A DNA stretch of 13,030 bases from Prevotella sp. (GTDB taxonomy: Bacteria > Bacteroidota > Bacteroidia > Bacteroidales > Bacteroidaceae). Below are positions 12,745 through 13,030 of this stretch, one piece after another. Under the pieces are notes generated by a model. It saw nothing but the letters and a program-made list of their open reading frames with translations, was not told the origin of the DNA and searched no databases. Both the position numbers and the translations under genes were made by a program. The stretch covers positions 1 to 13,030 of the forward strand of contig JAFRZC010000140.1 in assembly GCA_017442765.1 (NCBI GenBank), read 5' to 3'. How positions within the stretch are numbered: position 1 is the first letter of the stretch; the number at the start of each line of letters is the position of its first letter.

Positions 12745-13030
12745 AGCCGTTTTCCCTTAAATAATTTGCAAGTTTGTGCTTTCCGCGAGAGAGATGCGAT
12801 TTAATGGTACCCGTGTTCATGCCGGTGATGGCGGCGATGCGGTCGATGGGCTGACCTTCGACAAGTTGCAGGGTGACGCAGGTGCGCTCGTCGGCGGACA
12901 GTTGGTCGAGGGCCGTGTGGAAATCGAAGGACAGGAGCGACGAGAATTGAGAGCCACTCTCCTCTATCCTCTCCATCCCGAGCGGGGCTCGCCCCCCCGC
13001 AGTCTTTCCTCTCTCCTCTCTCCTCTCTCC
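12719..13030 (-). CDS. ECF-like RNA polymerase sigma factor (partial, 5' end off the window)
   Basis: The C-terminal 103 residues of a sigma-70 family protein; the frame stays open to the right edge. The region-4 DNA-binding domain reads LDQLSADERTCVTLQLVEGQPID and continues through the helix-turn-helix IAAITGMNTGTIKSHLSRGKHKLANYL, which would contact the -35-type element. An ATG at 12976 could start an 85-residue frame, but it would lack region 2 altogether, so I read the gene as continuing upstream. The part before region 4, at the linker between regions 2 and 4, is odd: heptamer array G encodes an Arg/Glu/Gly-rich stretch (GERREERGK), followed by a run of seven G and a GC-rich hairpin encoding TAGGRAPLG. 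The downstream membrane gene overlaps it by 26 bp. Confidence 0.82.
   Translation of the reverse strand, partial: GERREERGKTAGGRAPLGMERIEESGSQFSSLLSFDFHTALDQLSADERTCVTLQLVEGQPIDRIAAITGMNTGTIKSHLSRGKHKLANYLRENGYERKDDKR
13003..13030. repeat. Heptamer array G in the sigma factor linker (continues past the window)
   Basis: Minus strand: three exact GGAGAGA units and one GGAAAGA, in the coding strand of the sigma factor gene. The array runs off the edge, so its length is unknown. It is the most nearly perfect array in the window. Confidence 0.85.

Overview
The window looks like chromosomal DNA of a Bacteroidales bacterium, most likely Prevotella or a close relative. The reasons are: -7 boxes of the form TAnnTTTG in front of several genes, two of them with a TTTG 19-20 bp upstream; almost no Shine-Dalgarno sequences; the pairing of thrA with a proposed homoserine kinase (PGM-like); the DAHP synthase/chorismate mutase fusion in a pheA cluster; and a sigma factor/membrane protein pair typical of the phylum. 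GC content is moderate to high in genes and low between them.

Layout. (1) 1-3172, minus strand: a threonine-pathway operon, thrA (aspartokinase/homoserine dehydrogenase) followed by an apgM/proposed homoserine kinase gene cut by the window edge. (2) 3308-4915, plus strand: an FAD-dependent dehydrogenase of uncharacterised function, whose coding region holds two low-complexity heptamer arrays. (3) 4895-9387, minus strand: an aromatic operon, leader peptide, pheA, aminotransferase, DAHP synthase-chorismate mutase, hisB, with 4-bp ATGA overlaps at two of its three junctions. (4) 9403-9613, plus strand: tRNA-Thr(CGT) and tRNA-Gly(CCC) behind a clear promoter. (5) 9614-10182: about 570 bp without a gene, full of periodic and palindromic DNA. 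(6) 10183-11103, minus strand: a secreted endonuclease/exonuclease/phosphatase-family protein. (7) 11242-12276, plus strand: a threonine-aldolase-type PLP enzyme. (8) 12304-13030, minus strand: a membrane protein, probably an anti-sigma factor, overlapping the 3' part of an ECF-like sigma factor gene.

The most informative element is the pheA leader (9130-9387). A promoter with a perfect -7 box precedes a 25-codon open frame with five Phe and two Tyr in nine codons. Next come three competing RNA stems: a 9-bp 1:2 hairpin lying over the Phe codons, a 10-bp perfect 2:3 antiterminator, and a 3:4 terminator followed by a U-rich run. This is a complete classical ribosome-mediated attenuator in a Bacteroidales operon; its layout also places hisB under phenylalanine control.

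The second theme is a family of short arrays with a 7-bp period. They occur between genes, at start codons, next to -7 boxes and, in two genes, inside the coding sequence. A separate block at 9762-9925 is phased at 11/22 bp and contains overlapping, mutually exclusive palindromes.
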